A stretch of DNA of 64,000 nucleotides from Leptospira harrisiae (GCF_002811945.1 NZ_NPDX01000008.1:1-64000), one strand, 5' to 3'; counted from the stretch's first letter, positions 37,603 through 44,269 are shown. The notes: generated by a model not told the origin, from the sequence alone. A program made the numbers and translations.

Positions 37603-38165
37603 CATCGTTTCCAATAAATTAGAGCCAACCCACTGAGTGCCTCGGGGCCACTCACTCCTGAAAGAGCGGACCTAGTCGAATCCGAAAGTTCTTTTTCACA
37701 CCAAATCAAAAACTCCTTCCAATCGGTTTGTTTCTTTTTTATCTGAATTTTTTTTTGTATATTTTTATGTATTTGGTATTTATAAGAAGGATTCGTATCC
37801 TCCGTTGACCCAGACTCGGATCTCACACCTAATCTCCCATCGCCTGCAAAACCAATCGCCTTGTTTCCGTTGGTTTTGAAATCCGATTCAGACTCCTCAT
37901 AAGGTAGGAGTGGTTTCAAAAATCTCTTTCTCCCATCAAACCCAGTTTGTTTCAACAGACCTTTTTTCTTAAGCTCAGATACCAAACGTGAAATTGTATC
38001 TCGTTTCAATCGTAAAATAGTTCCCAAATACTCGTTAGAGGCAAAACACCCACCACAAGCATCCAAAGAAACAATTTCAGCATACAATTTAGTTTGATTC
38101 GGTGTAAGACCCAAATCATCCATCCATTGGGCAACCCAAACGCCCGTTCTTTTTGATCCATTCAT
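37584..38165 (-). CDS. Rep-like winged-helix DNA-binding protein, left copy
   Basis: This protein of 193 residues starts at ATG 38165, preceded by AGGGG, which favours it over the in-frame start at 38204. The N-terminal winged-helix domain (about residues 10-85) includes LTPNQTKLYAEIVSL, GGCFASNEYLGTIL, RDTISRLVSELKKKGLLKQ and FDGRKRFLKPL. This is the HTH_36 type found in phage and plasmid replication initiators and regulators. After a polar linker, a C-terminal segment DWKEFLIWCEKELSDST ... LSGLALIYWKRW is conserved with the right-hand paralogue at 41061-41687. It faces away from parAB. The Rep function is inferred from the context. Confidence 0.8.
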   Translation of the reverse strand: MNGSKRTGVWVAQWMDDLGLTPNQTKLYAEIVSLDACGGCFASNEYLGTILRLKRDTISRLVSELKKKGLLKQTGFDGRKRFLKPLLPYEESESDFKTNGNKAIGFAGDGRLGVRSESGSTEDTNPSYKYQIHKNIQKKIQIKKKQTDWKEFLIWCEKELSDSTRSALSGVSGPEALSGLALIYWKRWKTNPG

Positions 38166-38198
38166 ATCGACCCCTGCTATCCAACACAGGCCTTCGGC

Positions 38199-38225
38199 AT
38201 CCAAAGAAAATTTTTTTCTTTGGAT
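38199..38225. repeat. 12-bp perfect hairpin in the leader of the left HTH gene
   Basis: ATCCAAAGAAAA at 38199-38210 pairs with TTTTCTTTGGAT at 38214-38225 around a three-base loop. It lies between the predicted promoter (38390-38418) and the start codon at 38165. It could attenuate transcription or serve as a protein-binding site. Confidence 0.5.
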
Positions 38226-38389
38226 TTGTTACAACGGGAAGATAAACCTACGTCGCCGCAACAATCGTTTTGGAAGTTTTAACAACGTCCATGTTTGGAA
38301 TTCTTTTGAATTCCAGGTGATGTATGTAAGCGGTATAAATTGTGGAAGACCGCTTTGGGTTTTAGGGACACCTCCCCTACCCAATTTTC

Positions 38390-38418
38390 TATTAACATTG
38401 TTTTCCTAGTTCTGTCAA
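38390..38418 (-). promoter_or_regulatory. Promoter of the left HTH gene (TTGACA-N17-TTAATA)
   Basis: On the minus strand TTGACA (38418-38413) is followed by a 17-base spacer and TTAATA (38395-38390), a near-consensus sigma-70 promoter. Just upstream of the -35 is GGAATTATGTCACATT. Nearly the same sequence stands at the matching position of the right-hand paralogue (40751-40765). Confidence 0.6.
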
Positions 38419-38578
38419 GCATTAATGTGACATAATTCCATAGACTGGTGAAACGTAAAAATGGGATCCAATGAGAGTAGGGCAGGGAAACTAATGGGAG
38501 AAGAGAAGTCTCTCTGAACTGCTTCCACACAATCCAGAGAGTTTACATCACCCGGTTAAAGGGGTTACACACAATCTA
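38413..38578 (-). repeat. Inverted control-region duplication, left copy
   Basis: Read on the minus strand, this region contains in order TAGATTGTGTGTAA, TTTAACCGGGT, GTGTGGAAGC, GAATTATGTCACATT and CTTGAC. The plus-strand region 40618-40776 contains the same series with small changes (TAGATTGTATTTAA, CCTTAACCGGGTT, GTGTGGTAGC, GAATTATGTCACATT, CTTGAC) at nearly the same spacings. The two paralogous HTH genes therefore share a duplicated upstream region, not only coding sequence. The block from 38205 to the parA start at 38890 holds no gene. Confidence 0.6.
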
Positions 38579-38693
38579 ACGGGACCATTCAAATAGTACA
38601 AGAAATTTTTCACTCCATAAAAGTAAAAAATCCAAAATTATATGGGCGCATCGAAACCAACTCTTTTCCAAATCAAAAAAGCCAAACGACCAG

Positions 38694-38741
38694 GCTCTTC
38701 GCTCCAATCTTTCGTTTTACGAAAGGATTTCCGCTGCGATC
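38694..38741 (-). repeat. Dispersed imperfect-palindrome repeat, copy 2 (inverted)
   Basis: This is the reverse complement of the element at 17896-17942: it reads GCTCTTCGCTCCAATC, then a CTTTCG/CGAAAG hairpin, then GGATTTCCGCTGCGATC. The arms match and the loop differs (five bases here against four). It sits in the non-coding DNA upstream of parA. Confidence 0.7.
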
Positions 38742-38804
38742 CTTTGCGCTAGAACCTAATCTACATATAACCGCAGATTATTTCAAACCAGTATAATGGG
38801 AAAA

Positions 38805-38820
38805 GGTACGCCGGCGTACT
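38805..38820. promoter_or_regulatory. parS-like palindrome 1, at the probable parA transcription start
   Basis: GTACGCCGGCGTAC at 38806-38819 is a perfect 14-bp palindrome, flanked by G at 38805. A TATAAT hexamer at 38792-38797 would put transcription initiation inside the palindrome. The same palindrome recurs between parA and parB. It could be a ParB centromere site, a ParA/ParB autoregulation operator, or both. Confidence 0.65.
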
Positions 38821-38889
38821 TTTCAAAAATAATCCAAATTTCGGAATTTTCATTGCACAAAGAAGAAGCTATCACAATCTAATTTTGCA

Positions 38890-39621
38890 ATGAAGATCAT
38901 CACAGTTGCCAACATCAAAGGCGGGACTTCAAAATCCACAACAGCCATCCATTTAGCCTTAGCTCTCTCCAAAAGAGGAAAAACTTTAGCAATCGATATG
39001 GATCCACAAGCCGACTTATCTGATTTCTTTTTCCCAGAAGAACCAGTTGAATTTTTTGATTCGGGAAACACCCTCACTGTTCTGAACGCAGAAACAACAC
39101 TCAGCGAATCCGTCAAACCTTCAAATGACATCGATGTTTTACCATCCATCATCGAACTTTCGGATCTAAGTTATCTTGCTTCCAAAGATTTTTCAATGAT
39201 TCCTCGTTTAAAAAATATTCTACTCAAAACAAAATACGATTACGTTGTCATAGACACTCCGGGCTCTGGTTCATCAGAAAACATAGCATCCTATCTTCCC
39301 GCTTCCATTATTCTGGTACCTGTTACACCTTCCAAATGGGCAGTGAGAACAGTGGCTCAGGTCCTAAAAAAAGTAGATGAGGCAGAAAGGTTTGATGAAC
39401 AATCAAAGAAAAAATCCGTTTTGATCCTTCCCTCTCAATGGGGAACTTCACAAAAACAAATGGATCTACTCGAAAAATTAAACACGATCAAAACATTAAA
39501 AATTTTAGAACCTATCCCAAAAAATGACAGTATCCGGGACCGTACTGAAACTGGAAAACCTCTACAAGAAGGAAGCGCCCCCTGGAAAGCTTTCGAAACC
39601 TTAGCGGAGAAATTAAAATAA
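38890..39621 (+). CDS. parA: ParA-family partition ATPase
   Basis: The 243-residue ParA/Soj protein has a deviant Walker A at residues 10-17 reading KGGTSKST, which keeps the signature lysine and the phosphate-loop lysine but replaces the usual VG with TS. The A' motif is AIDMDPQADLSDF, and Walker B is YVVIDTPGSGSSENI. Such ATPases bind DNA non-specifically and pull ParB-parS complexes, segregating plasmids and secondary chromosomes. It is a short ParA without an N-terminal HTH. A 9-bp inverted repeat (38849-38857 with 38886-38894) covers its start codon. A palindrome and then parB follow. Confidence 0.93.
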   Translation: MKIITVANIKGGTSKSTTAIHLALALSKRGKTLAIDMDPQADLSDFFFPEEPVEFFDSGNTLTVLNAETTLSESVKPSNDIDVLPSIIELSDLSYLASKDFSMIPRLKNILLKTKYDYVVIDTPGSGSSENIASYLPASIILVPVTPSKWAVRTVAQVLKKVDEAERFDEQSKKKSVLILPSQWGTSQKQMDLLEKLNTIKTLKILEPIPKNDSIRDRTETGKPLQEGSAPWKAFETLAEKLK

Positions 39622-39638
39622 GGTACGCCGGCGTACCT
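39621..39638. promoter_or_regulatory. parS-like palindrome 2, between parA and parB
   Basis: AGGTACGCCGGCGTACCT is a perfect 18-bp palindrome that begins on the last base of the parA stop codon and ends ten bases before the parB ATG. It contains the same 14-bp core as the site at 38806-38819. In this position it could also affect parB translation or expression. Confidence 0.7.
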
Positions 39639-39648
39639 AAAAATTATT

Positions 39649-40527
39649 ATGAAAAACAAAGCCAACTACAACCCAGCCGACATCCTTTCTAGGGCTACCT
39701 CGAGGACTTCCTCTTTAAATCCATTCCTGAAAGAAGAAAATTCAGAATCTCACAACGCAACAGACATCCCTATCGATCAAGTTTCAACAGAAAACAATCC
39801 AAGAAAAACTTTTAACGAATCTACAATCCGAGAACTTGCAGAATCAATTTCTCAATATGGACTTTTACAACCTATTGTTGTGAGGAAAAAAGCAGGTAAA
39901 TATGAACTCATAAATGGGGAAAGAAGGTTTCGGGCTCATAAACTTCTAAAAAAGAAAACCATTTTAGCAATCATCAAAAACGTAGAACAAATTGATATTT
40001 CCAAATTACCCGAAATAAAATTAGTTGAAAACTTACAAAGAGAAGACCTATCCGAATCTGACCTTGCTCTTTCCCTTCAAGAATTAAAAAACAGACACAA
40101 AGAAACCAACGAACAGTTAGCAAAACGTATCAATAAATCTGCCCAATGGGTTAAAACTAAAATTGCACATGCAGAAATCTTAAAAGAATCAACATCATCT
40201 TCCCCTGCAGACAAAAACCATCCCATCTTTCAAATCCCCACAAGTTTGTTTACAGAAATTGCTCCCCTCGATGTTTCTAACAGAAAAAAGGCAATCGACT
40301 ATCTTATCAAAGGGTTGGAAAAAAAAGGTGACTTCCCTTCCCGGAATGACCTACGTGAATTTGTTCGTCCCCTAAAACCAAACAAACCGAAGCCATCCAA
40401 ACCAAAACTCGGGAACCTGGAACTGAAAGACCTAAAAAATAAACTGATTAAAATTAAAGAAAAAATATCCCAACTCCAAAATGAAAAAATGATCCTCGAG
40501 GAAACCATCAGAAAGTATAAAAAATAG
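39649..40527 (+). CDS. parB: ParB-family centromere-binding partition protein
   Basis: The 292-residue ParB has an N-terminal ParA-interaction tail, then the ParB/Spo0J domain with IPIDQVSTENNPRKTF, YGLLQPIVVRKKAGKYELIN and the CTP-binding GERRFRAHKLL. A helix-turn-helix follows at about residues 160-185 (TNEQLAKRINKSAQWVKTKI). The C-terminus is lysine-rich and coiled-coil-like, suited to dimerisation. The canonical GERRxR box implies a CTP-dependent sliding clamp loaded at parS; the adjacent palindromes are the obvious candidate sites. Downstream is a strong AT-rich terminator-like hairpin. Confidence 0.93.
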   Translation: MKNKANYNPADILSRATSRTSSLNPFLKEENSESHNATDIPIDQVSTENNPRKTFNESTIRELAESISQYGLLQPIVVRKKAGKYELINGERRFRAHKLLKKKTILAIIKNVEQIDISKLPEIKLVENLQREDLSESDLALSLQELKNRHKETNEQLAKRINKSAQWVKTKIAHAEILKESTSSSPADKNHPIFQIPTSLFTEIAPLDVSNRKKAIDYLIKGLEKKGDFPSRNDLREFVRPLKPNKPKPSKPKLGNLELKDLKNKLIKIKEKISQLQNEKMILEETIRKYKK

Positions 40528-40566
40528 ATTCCTAGTCCCTAAGGATTTGGTAAGTTCGTTGTATTA

Positions 40567-40593
40567 TTTTTTTCTATTCTAAATAGAAAAAAA
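40567..40593. terminator. Perfect 12-bp AT-rich hairpin after parB
   Basis: TTTTTTTCTATT at 40567-40578 pairs with AATAGAAAAAAA at 40582-40593 around CTA. It stands 39 bases after the parB stop and carries a T-run on each strand, so it may terminate transcripts in both directions. An AT-rich unwinding element is an alternative reading. Confidence 0.5.
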
Positions 40594-40617
40594 CTTGTAC
40601 TCCTTTCCAATACAAAC

Positions 40618-40776
40618 TAGATTGTATTTAAATCCTTAACCGGGTTGAACAATAAAAGCCCTGGGAAGTGTGGTAGCGACCCGGGGCCATTTTCACCTCA
40701 TCCGACCATCACCCTCAAAAACCTCCTTTCTTACTAATGAGACAGGCACCGAATTATGTCACATTTTTCACTTGAC
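40618..40776 (+). repeat. Inverted control-region duplication, right copy
   Basis: This is the partner of the block at 38413-38578: TAGATTGTATTTAA, CCTTAACCGGGTT, GTGTGGTAGC, GAATTATGTCACATT and CTTGAC occur in the same order and nearly the same spacing, in opposite orientation on the map. The non-coding stretch 40528-41060 holds this block, the post-parB hairpin, an inverted repeat AATACAA-N6-TTGTATT (40609-40628) and a GC-rich hairpin at 40658-40687. Confidence 0.6.
40658..40687 (+). ncRNA. GC-rich hairpin, possible structured leader or origin element
   Basis: GCCCTGGG at 40658-40665 pairs with CCCGGGGC at 40680-40687 (one U-G pair) around a 14-base loop containing AAGTGTGGTAGCGA. It stands out by G+C content and lies in the duplicated control region. 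The left copy lacks the matching stem, so it may be specific to the right side. The RNA assignment is tentative. Confidence 0.3.
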
Positions 40777-40800
40777 GAAATTTTTGAATTTGTACATATA
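40772..40800 (+). promoter_or_regulatory. Promoter of the right HTH gene (TTGACG-N17-CATATA)
   Basis: TTGACG at 40772-40777 and CATATA at 40795-40800 are separated by 17 bases, directly after the GAATTATGTCACATT block shared with the left copy. Transcription would start near 40807, leaving a leader of about 250 bases before ATG 41061. Confidence 0.5.
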
Positions 40801-41060
40801 GGGAACGTTCGGGTCACACAACCGGACACGGCTCTACCACAATGCCGTTATTGTTCAAACCGGAATTTCTAAAAAAGTTCCGACAGGACGTTCGTAAGAA
40901 CTTCCAAATTTTTTCTTCTCTGATTGGACCGAAGGTTTGTTTCAAATTAAAACAAATTCCGTTCACTAGAGTAGGAGAGATATACCCAAAAGGTATATTG
41001 GCAAAAAACTTCCAAACGCTCGTAGCCGGAGATGTGTTCGTTTGGGAGAAGGAACCTAAA

Positions 41061-41687
41061 ATGAAAACTAATCGAACAGGAATTTGGATTCCCGTTTGGA
41101 TTGAGAATTTAAATTTATCTCATAGCCAGACAAAGTTATATGCTGAGATCGTATCTCTTCATGACAAAGGCGGATGTTTCGCATCCAATCGTTATTTCGG
41201 AGAAGTCCTTGGGCTCAAAATAGATACAGTATCTCGACTCATTACATCCTTAAAGAAGTTAGGACTTCTGGAACAAACAGGCTTTGACGGCAGAAGACGG
41301 TTTTTAAAACCACTTTTTGCAAAGCCAACCACAATAGAATTTGAATCCAAAGATAAACCCTCGGAAAAAAATCCAATACGGGAAACAAAGCCATTCGTAG
41401 AAAAACTCCAGGCCCGGACCTTTCAAAAATCCAATGCAGAATCGGAAAGTTTTGCCGTCTCTATATTTAGTACAATAGAGGTACAAAAAAAAGTACAGAA
41501 GAAAGGTTCTTGGGAAGAATTTAAAAGTTGGAGTGAAAGAACTTTATCAAAGTCTACTTCCTGCCAAATTGCAAATATCACTTCACCTGAATTTTTGCAA
41601 GGGGCATCCCTTTTGATTTGGAAAAATTGGATGGAAAAACAAAAATCTTTTCCAAACACCCAAATACAATATGCTTCAACATTTTAG
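41061..41687 (+). CDS. Rep-like winged-helix DNA-binding protein, right copy
   Basis: This protein of 208 residues starts at ATG 41061, preceded by AAGGA eight bases upstream and matching the paralogue's N-terminus (MKTNRTGIW versus MNGSKRTGVW). An ATG at 40842 would add 73 residues without a counterpart in the left copy. The N-terminal winged helix has LSHSQTKLYAEIVSL, GGCFASNRYFGEVL and DTVSRLITSLKKLGLLEQ; the C-terminal segment SWEEFKSWSERTLSKST ... LQGASLLIWKNW is shared with the left copy. A replication-initiation or regulatory role for the replicon carrying parAB is inferred. The two copies point outward from parAB. Confidence 0.8.
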   Translation: MKTNRTGIWIPVWIENLNLSHSQTKLYAEIVSLHDKGGCFASNRYFGEVLGLKIDTVSRLITSLKKLGLLEQTGFDGRRRFLKPLFAKPTTIEFESKDKPSEKNPIRETKPFVEKLQARTFQKSNAESESFAVSIFSTIEVQKKVQKKGSWEEFKSWSERTLSKSTSCQIANITSPEFLQGASLLIWKNWMEKQKSFPNTQIQYASTF

Positions 41688-41710
41688 ATTTTAATTTTTC
41701 GGTGATTCTA

Positions 41711-41896
41711 ATGGAAGTTTATCAACATATCAAAACAGGGAAATTTTATCTCAAGTTAGATGAGGTTAAAAATTGTACAAATGCAAATGACGGACAACAG
41801 ATGGTGTTTTACTGTGAATATGGTAAGGAAAACCCTTTGAAATTTGTTAGAGATAAAAAAGAATTTTTAGAGAAGTTTAAAATTGTGGAACTTTAG
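41711..41896 (+). CDS. Small protein resembling DUF1653
   Basis: The 61-residue protein starts at ATG 41711 and begins EVYQHIKTGKFYLKLDEVKN, with MVFYCEYGKENPLKFVRDKK and EFLEKFKI following. The order of an aromatic-rich start, a (V/M)xYxxxYG strand and an R-containing loop before F(L)EKF is like the small DUF1653 family, but the match is by eye only. It follows the right HTH gene by 23 bases and could be co-transcribed. A longer frame starting at 41618 overlaps the HTH gene and looks less natural. Confidence 0.6.
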   Translation: MEVYQHIKTGKFYLKLDEVKNCTNANDGQQMVFYCEYGKENPLKFVRDKKEFLEKFKIVEL

Positions 41897-41910
41897 TAGA
41901 GGGTATCATT

Positions 41911-42498
41911 CTAGATAGTAAATCTTAGGATGTCTTCTGCCATCTGCATTTTTGTTTTTTTAAGATTTTTACTTTCTGTATCGGGAAAGTCAGTTTCTAA
42001 ACATAAATTGCTATACCCGTGCACAAGCGACCATGCCATGAGAGCAAAACTTCGGTGGTTCTCTTTTCTACGTTTTTCTTTTAAATAAAACCGGCAACCA
42101 CGGACAAGGATTGCATAAGATTTTAATTTAGATTGTTTAAGAACCTTAGATTCGCTTGTTCTTTTGGTTTGAAACATAAGACGGTAATAATTTGGATTCT
42201 TGATTGCAAACTGAATGTAGACTAGACCTAATTTTACAAAATAATCATCAGGATTTCCTAAAACCTGTGGAACTTTCTTTTGTAAGGATCCAAGCCGATC
42301 AAATCCAATCGAAGATAAAATTTCTAAAACCTCATCTTTATGTTGGAAATGCCTGTAAACAGCAGCATGTGAAACCCCAGAAAGGGTGGCCACTTCACGA
42401 AGAGAAAAATCACTAACCCCTTTTTTTTGTAATAATTTATGGCAAGATTTAATGATAGAGTTTTTTAAATCACCATGGTGGTAAGAGGATCGTCTCAC
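41911..42498 (-). CDS. TetR-family repressor, divergent from a thioesterase gene
   Basis: The 195-residue protein has an N-terminal TetR DNA-binding domain: YHHGDLKNSIIKSCHKLLQK, FSLREVATLSGVSHAAVYRH and FQHKDEVLEILS. The ligand-binding half is helical. The start is GTG at 42498; the overlapping ATG at 42500 runs into a stop at once. Two inverted repeats between this gene and the divergent thioesterase gene (42519-42533, 42561-42575) are likely operators. The regulated gene is a PaaI-type thioesterase, so an acyl-CoA or aromatic acyl ligand is a reasonable guess. Confidence 0.85.
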   Translation of the reverse strand: MRRSSYHHGDLKNSIIKSCHKLLQKKGVSDFSLREVATLSGVSHAAVYRHFQHKDEVLEILSSIGFDRLGSLQKKVPQVLGNPDDYFVKLGLVYIQFAIKNPNYYRLMFQTKRTSESKVLKQSKLKSYAILVRGCRFYLKEKRRKENHRSFALMAWSLVHGYSNLCLETDFPDTESKNLKKTKMQMAEDILRFTI

Positions 42499-42518
42499 AT
42501 TGTAATAATGAAAAATAA

Positions 42519-42575
42519 GTTACCATTGGCAACATTTTTATTGAAATAAACTCGGAGAATGTTACTTTTGGTAAC
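42519..42575. promoter_or_regulatory. Two TetR-type operators, 42 bases apart
   Basis: GTTACCATTGGCAAC (42519-42533) and GTTACTTTTGGTAAC (42561-42575) are related inverted repeats of half-site GTTAC. Their centres are 42 bases apart, about four helical turns, which places both on the same face of the DNA. They lie in the gap between the divergent TetR and thioesterase genes. Confidence 0.65.
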
Positions 42576-42591
42576 ATATGGAGGTTGTTTT

Positions 42592-43062
42592 ATGCAAACA
42601 CTTACAACCGAAGAAACCCAAAAAATCTTAGAAGAGATGACAGTCAATTTTAACCACGGGGGAAGAAAAATTACAGTTCCGCCTCCCATTTTTCTCGCAA
42701 TGAAGGCAGAAATTCTTTCCTATACCAAAGGAAAAAGTATAACGGTTGCTTTCCCGGTCTCTGACGAACAAACCAATCCAATGGGGATGATGCAAGGTGG
42801 AGTCATCGCAGCAGCATTTGACAATGCTTTCGGGCCTCTTAGTTATTTGGTAGCAAAACGTCCGACGACAACGATTGATATGAATATTCAATACATTCGC
42901 GGGGTAGCTGTGAACCAACGAGTGATTGTAAAAGCAACAGTGGAAGCTAAGGGTTTTTCAACCATTCATATGATAGGGGAAATGCGCACAGAAAAAGATA
43001 AACTTTTAGCAACGGCAACGACGAATCTTTTGATTTTAAAAATCCCTGGAGGAGGGGAGTAG
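42592..43062 (+). CDS. PaaI-type hotdog thioesterase
   Basis: The 156-residue protein starts at ATG 42592 with GGAGG seven bases upstream (42580-42584). It has the hotdog-fold signature MGMMQGGVIAAAFDNAFGPL, then TIDMNIQYIRGVAVNQRVIV and a final strand. PaaI-like thioesterases hydrolyse acyl-CoA or aromatic-CoA thioesters; the catalytic Asp/Gly region is DNAFG in this copy. The gene is controlled by the divergent TetR gene and is convergent with another TetR gene. Confidence 0.87.
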   Translation: MQTLTTEETQKILEEMTVNFNHGGRKITVPPPIFLAMKAEILSYTKGKSITVAFPVSDEQTNPMGMMQGGVIAAAFDNAFGPLSYLVAKRPTTTIDMNIQYIRGVAVNQRVIVKATVEAKGFSTIHMIGEMRTEKDKLLATATTNLLILKIPGGGE

Positions 43063-43065
43063 GGA

Positions 43066-43710
43066 TTAATCTTTGTAATCGTACCTTTCTAAAACCATTT
43101 CAATGATCGTTGGTGTACAAGTTGTTGTATCATTGAAATGTTGGCTCATGATGACACCATGAAGAAATGTTTTAATAAGGATCATTTCCTTATCTGGTTC
43201 TTTGACCCCATAAGACCGAAAACGTTCCCGCATTGCCTCTTTGAACGGGGCAAATCGTCGTTCCACATTTTCTAACATCTTTTTCGAAAGTGAGACAGAA
43301 CCAGGTTGGAAAAGACATACAGAAATCAAAACCATGGTTTTTCTTTCTTCTTTAGCAAATTGGATGGATCGGTTAAAAAATTCCCTAACATACTCTTTAG
43401 CAGAGAGGTTTGGGGGAATGTTACTGTAAAATTTTTCCTGTTTTGCTAGGTGGGAATCGATGATTTGTTCAAAAATTTGATTTTTGCTCTTAAAATAATT
43501 ATAAGCAAGTCCCTTGGAAATTTTGGCATGATTTGCGATCATTTCCATGGTGGTTTGAGAGAACCCATGTTTTGCGAACAATACAATTGCCGAGGCAAGA
43601 ATCCTTTCAATGGACTTCTCCCTTGCTTGTTGTTTTTTGTTCTCCGATTTCAGCGATGTCTTAATGGGCACTGACTTCACCGTTCTGGTTCTTTCGAATT
43701 GCGCAAACAC
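43066..43710 (-). CDS. TetR-family transcriptional regulator
   Basis: The 214-residue protein has an N-terminal extension of about 35 basic residues, then a TetR HTH: ERILASAIVLFAKHGFSQTT, MEMIANHAKISKGLAYNYF and KSKNQIFEQIIDSHLAK. The helical C-terminal half ends with FLHGVIMSQHFNDTTTCTPT. The start is uncertain, since the extension may not be translated; an internal ATG is not obvious before the HTH. It is convergent with the thioesterase gene and divergent from ppnP, which may be its target; no clear palindrome was found in the gap. Confidence 0.8.
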   Translation of the reverse strand: MFAQFERTRTVKSVPIKTSLKSENKKQQAREKSIERILASAIVLFAKHGFSQTTMEMIANHAKISKGLAYNYFKSKNQIFEQIIDSHLAKQEKFYSNIPPNLSAKEYVREFFNRSIQFAKEERKTMVLISVCLFQPGSVSLSKKMLENVERRFAPFKEAMRERFRSYGVKEPDKEMILIKTFLHGVIMSQHFNDTTTCTPTIIEMVLERYDYKD

Positions 43711-43787
43711 TTTTTAATCCAAATTCGAAGAGAAAGCAGGTTTAGAATTCACTTGGAAGACTCGAGGCAATCCAGTTTCTGGTCTGT

Positions 43788-44099
43788 ATGAGTTCATTTG
43801 CATCAGTAACAGTACTAAAATCTGCCAATATCTACTTCAATGGAAACGTTACCAGTCGGACGGTCCTATTTCCCAATGGGGAAAAGAAAACCTTGGGAAT
43901 CATGATGCCGGGGGAATATGAATTTGGCACCGATCAAAAAGAAATTATGGAAATCCAATCAGGAAAACTTTCTGTATTATTGCCAGGATCCGAAACATGG
44001 CTCCAAATTGATGGTCAATCCGTATTTGAAGTCCCTGCTGGATCCAAGTTTAAGTTGAAAATTGAAACGGTAACAGACTATTGTTGCTCTTACGTTTGA
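43788..44099 (+). CDS. ppnP: Pyrimidine/purine nucleoside phosphorylase PpnP
   Basis: The 103-residue cupin-like protein matches the DUF1255/YaiE pattern: KSANIYFNGNVTSRTVLF, GIMMPGEYEFGTDQKEIMEI and SVLLPGSETWLQIDGQSVF, then EVPAGSKFKLKIETVTDYCC. E. coli PpnP phosphorolyses a broad set of nucleosides. Its length agrees with the family. It overlaps the 3' end of a small YegP-type gene on the opposite strand by ten bases. Confidence 0.9.
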   Translation: MSSFASVTVLKSANIYFNGNVTSRTVLFPNGEKKTLGIMMPGEYEFGTDQKEIMEIQSGKLSVLLPGSETWLQIDGQSVFEVPAGSKFKLKIETVTDYCCSYV

Positions 44100-44269
44100 T
44101 CCACAATTTCTGCAGTTTCGGCATTACTTTTCACCGAGTTAATGCCGTTTTCACATGCTTGTTTTGAAGAATAACCTTCGCTAGATGCTATGATTTCCCC
44201 ATTGGCAGCCTTCAGACGAAAACGGAATTCCCCTGCTTTATCTTTGTAAATTTCAAATTTTGCTGACAT
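44090..44269 (-). CDS. Short YegP/DUF1508-family protein
   Basis: Minus-strand ATG at 44269 is preceded by a strong GGAG ribosome site and opens a 59-codon gene ending at TAA 44092-44090. The product starts SAKFEIYKDKAGEFRFRLKA and includes NGEIIASSEGYSSKQACENG and INSVKSNA. This is the single-repeat form of the DUF1508 (YegP) domain, a small beta-sheet/helix module found in many bacteria and thought of as stress-associated, with no enzymatic role known to me. Its 3' end overlaps that of ppnP by ten bases. Confidence 0.85.
   Translation of the reverse strand: MSAKFEIYKDKAGEFRFRLKAANGEIIASSEGYSSKQACENGINSVKSNAETAEIVDQT

Noticed and set aside
38521..38580. Possible DnaA boxes (TTCCACACA, TTACACACA)
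   Set aside because: Both have at least two mismatches to TTATCCACA and belong to the repeated control block, so they are not reported as DnaA boxes.
40842..41060. Start of the right Rep-like gene at ATG 40842
   Set aside because: The extra 73 residues have no counterpart in the paralogue, and ATG 41061 has a ribosome site and the matching N-terminus.
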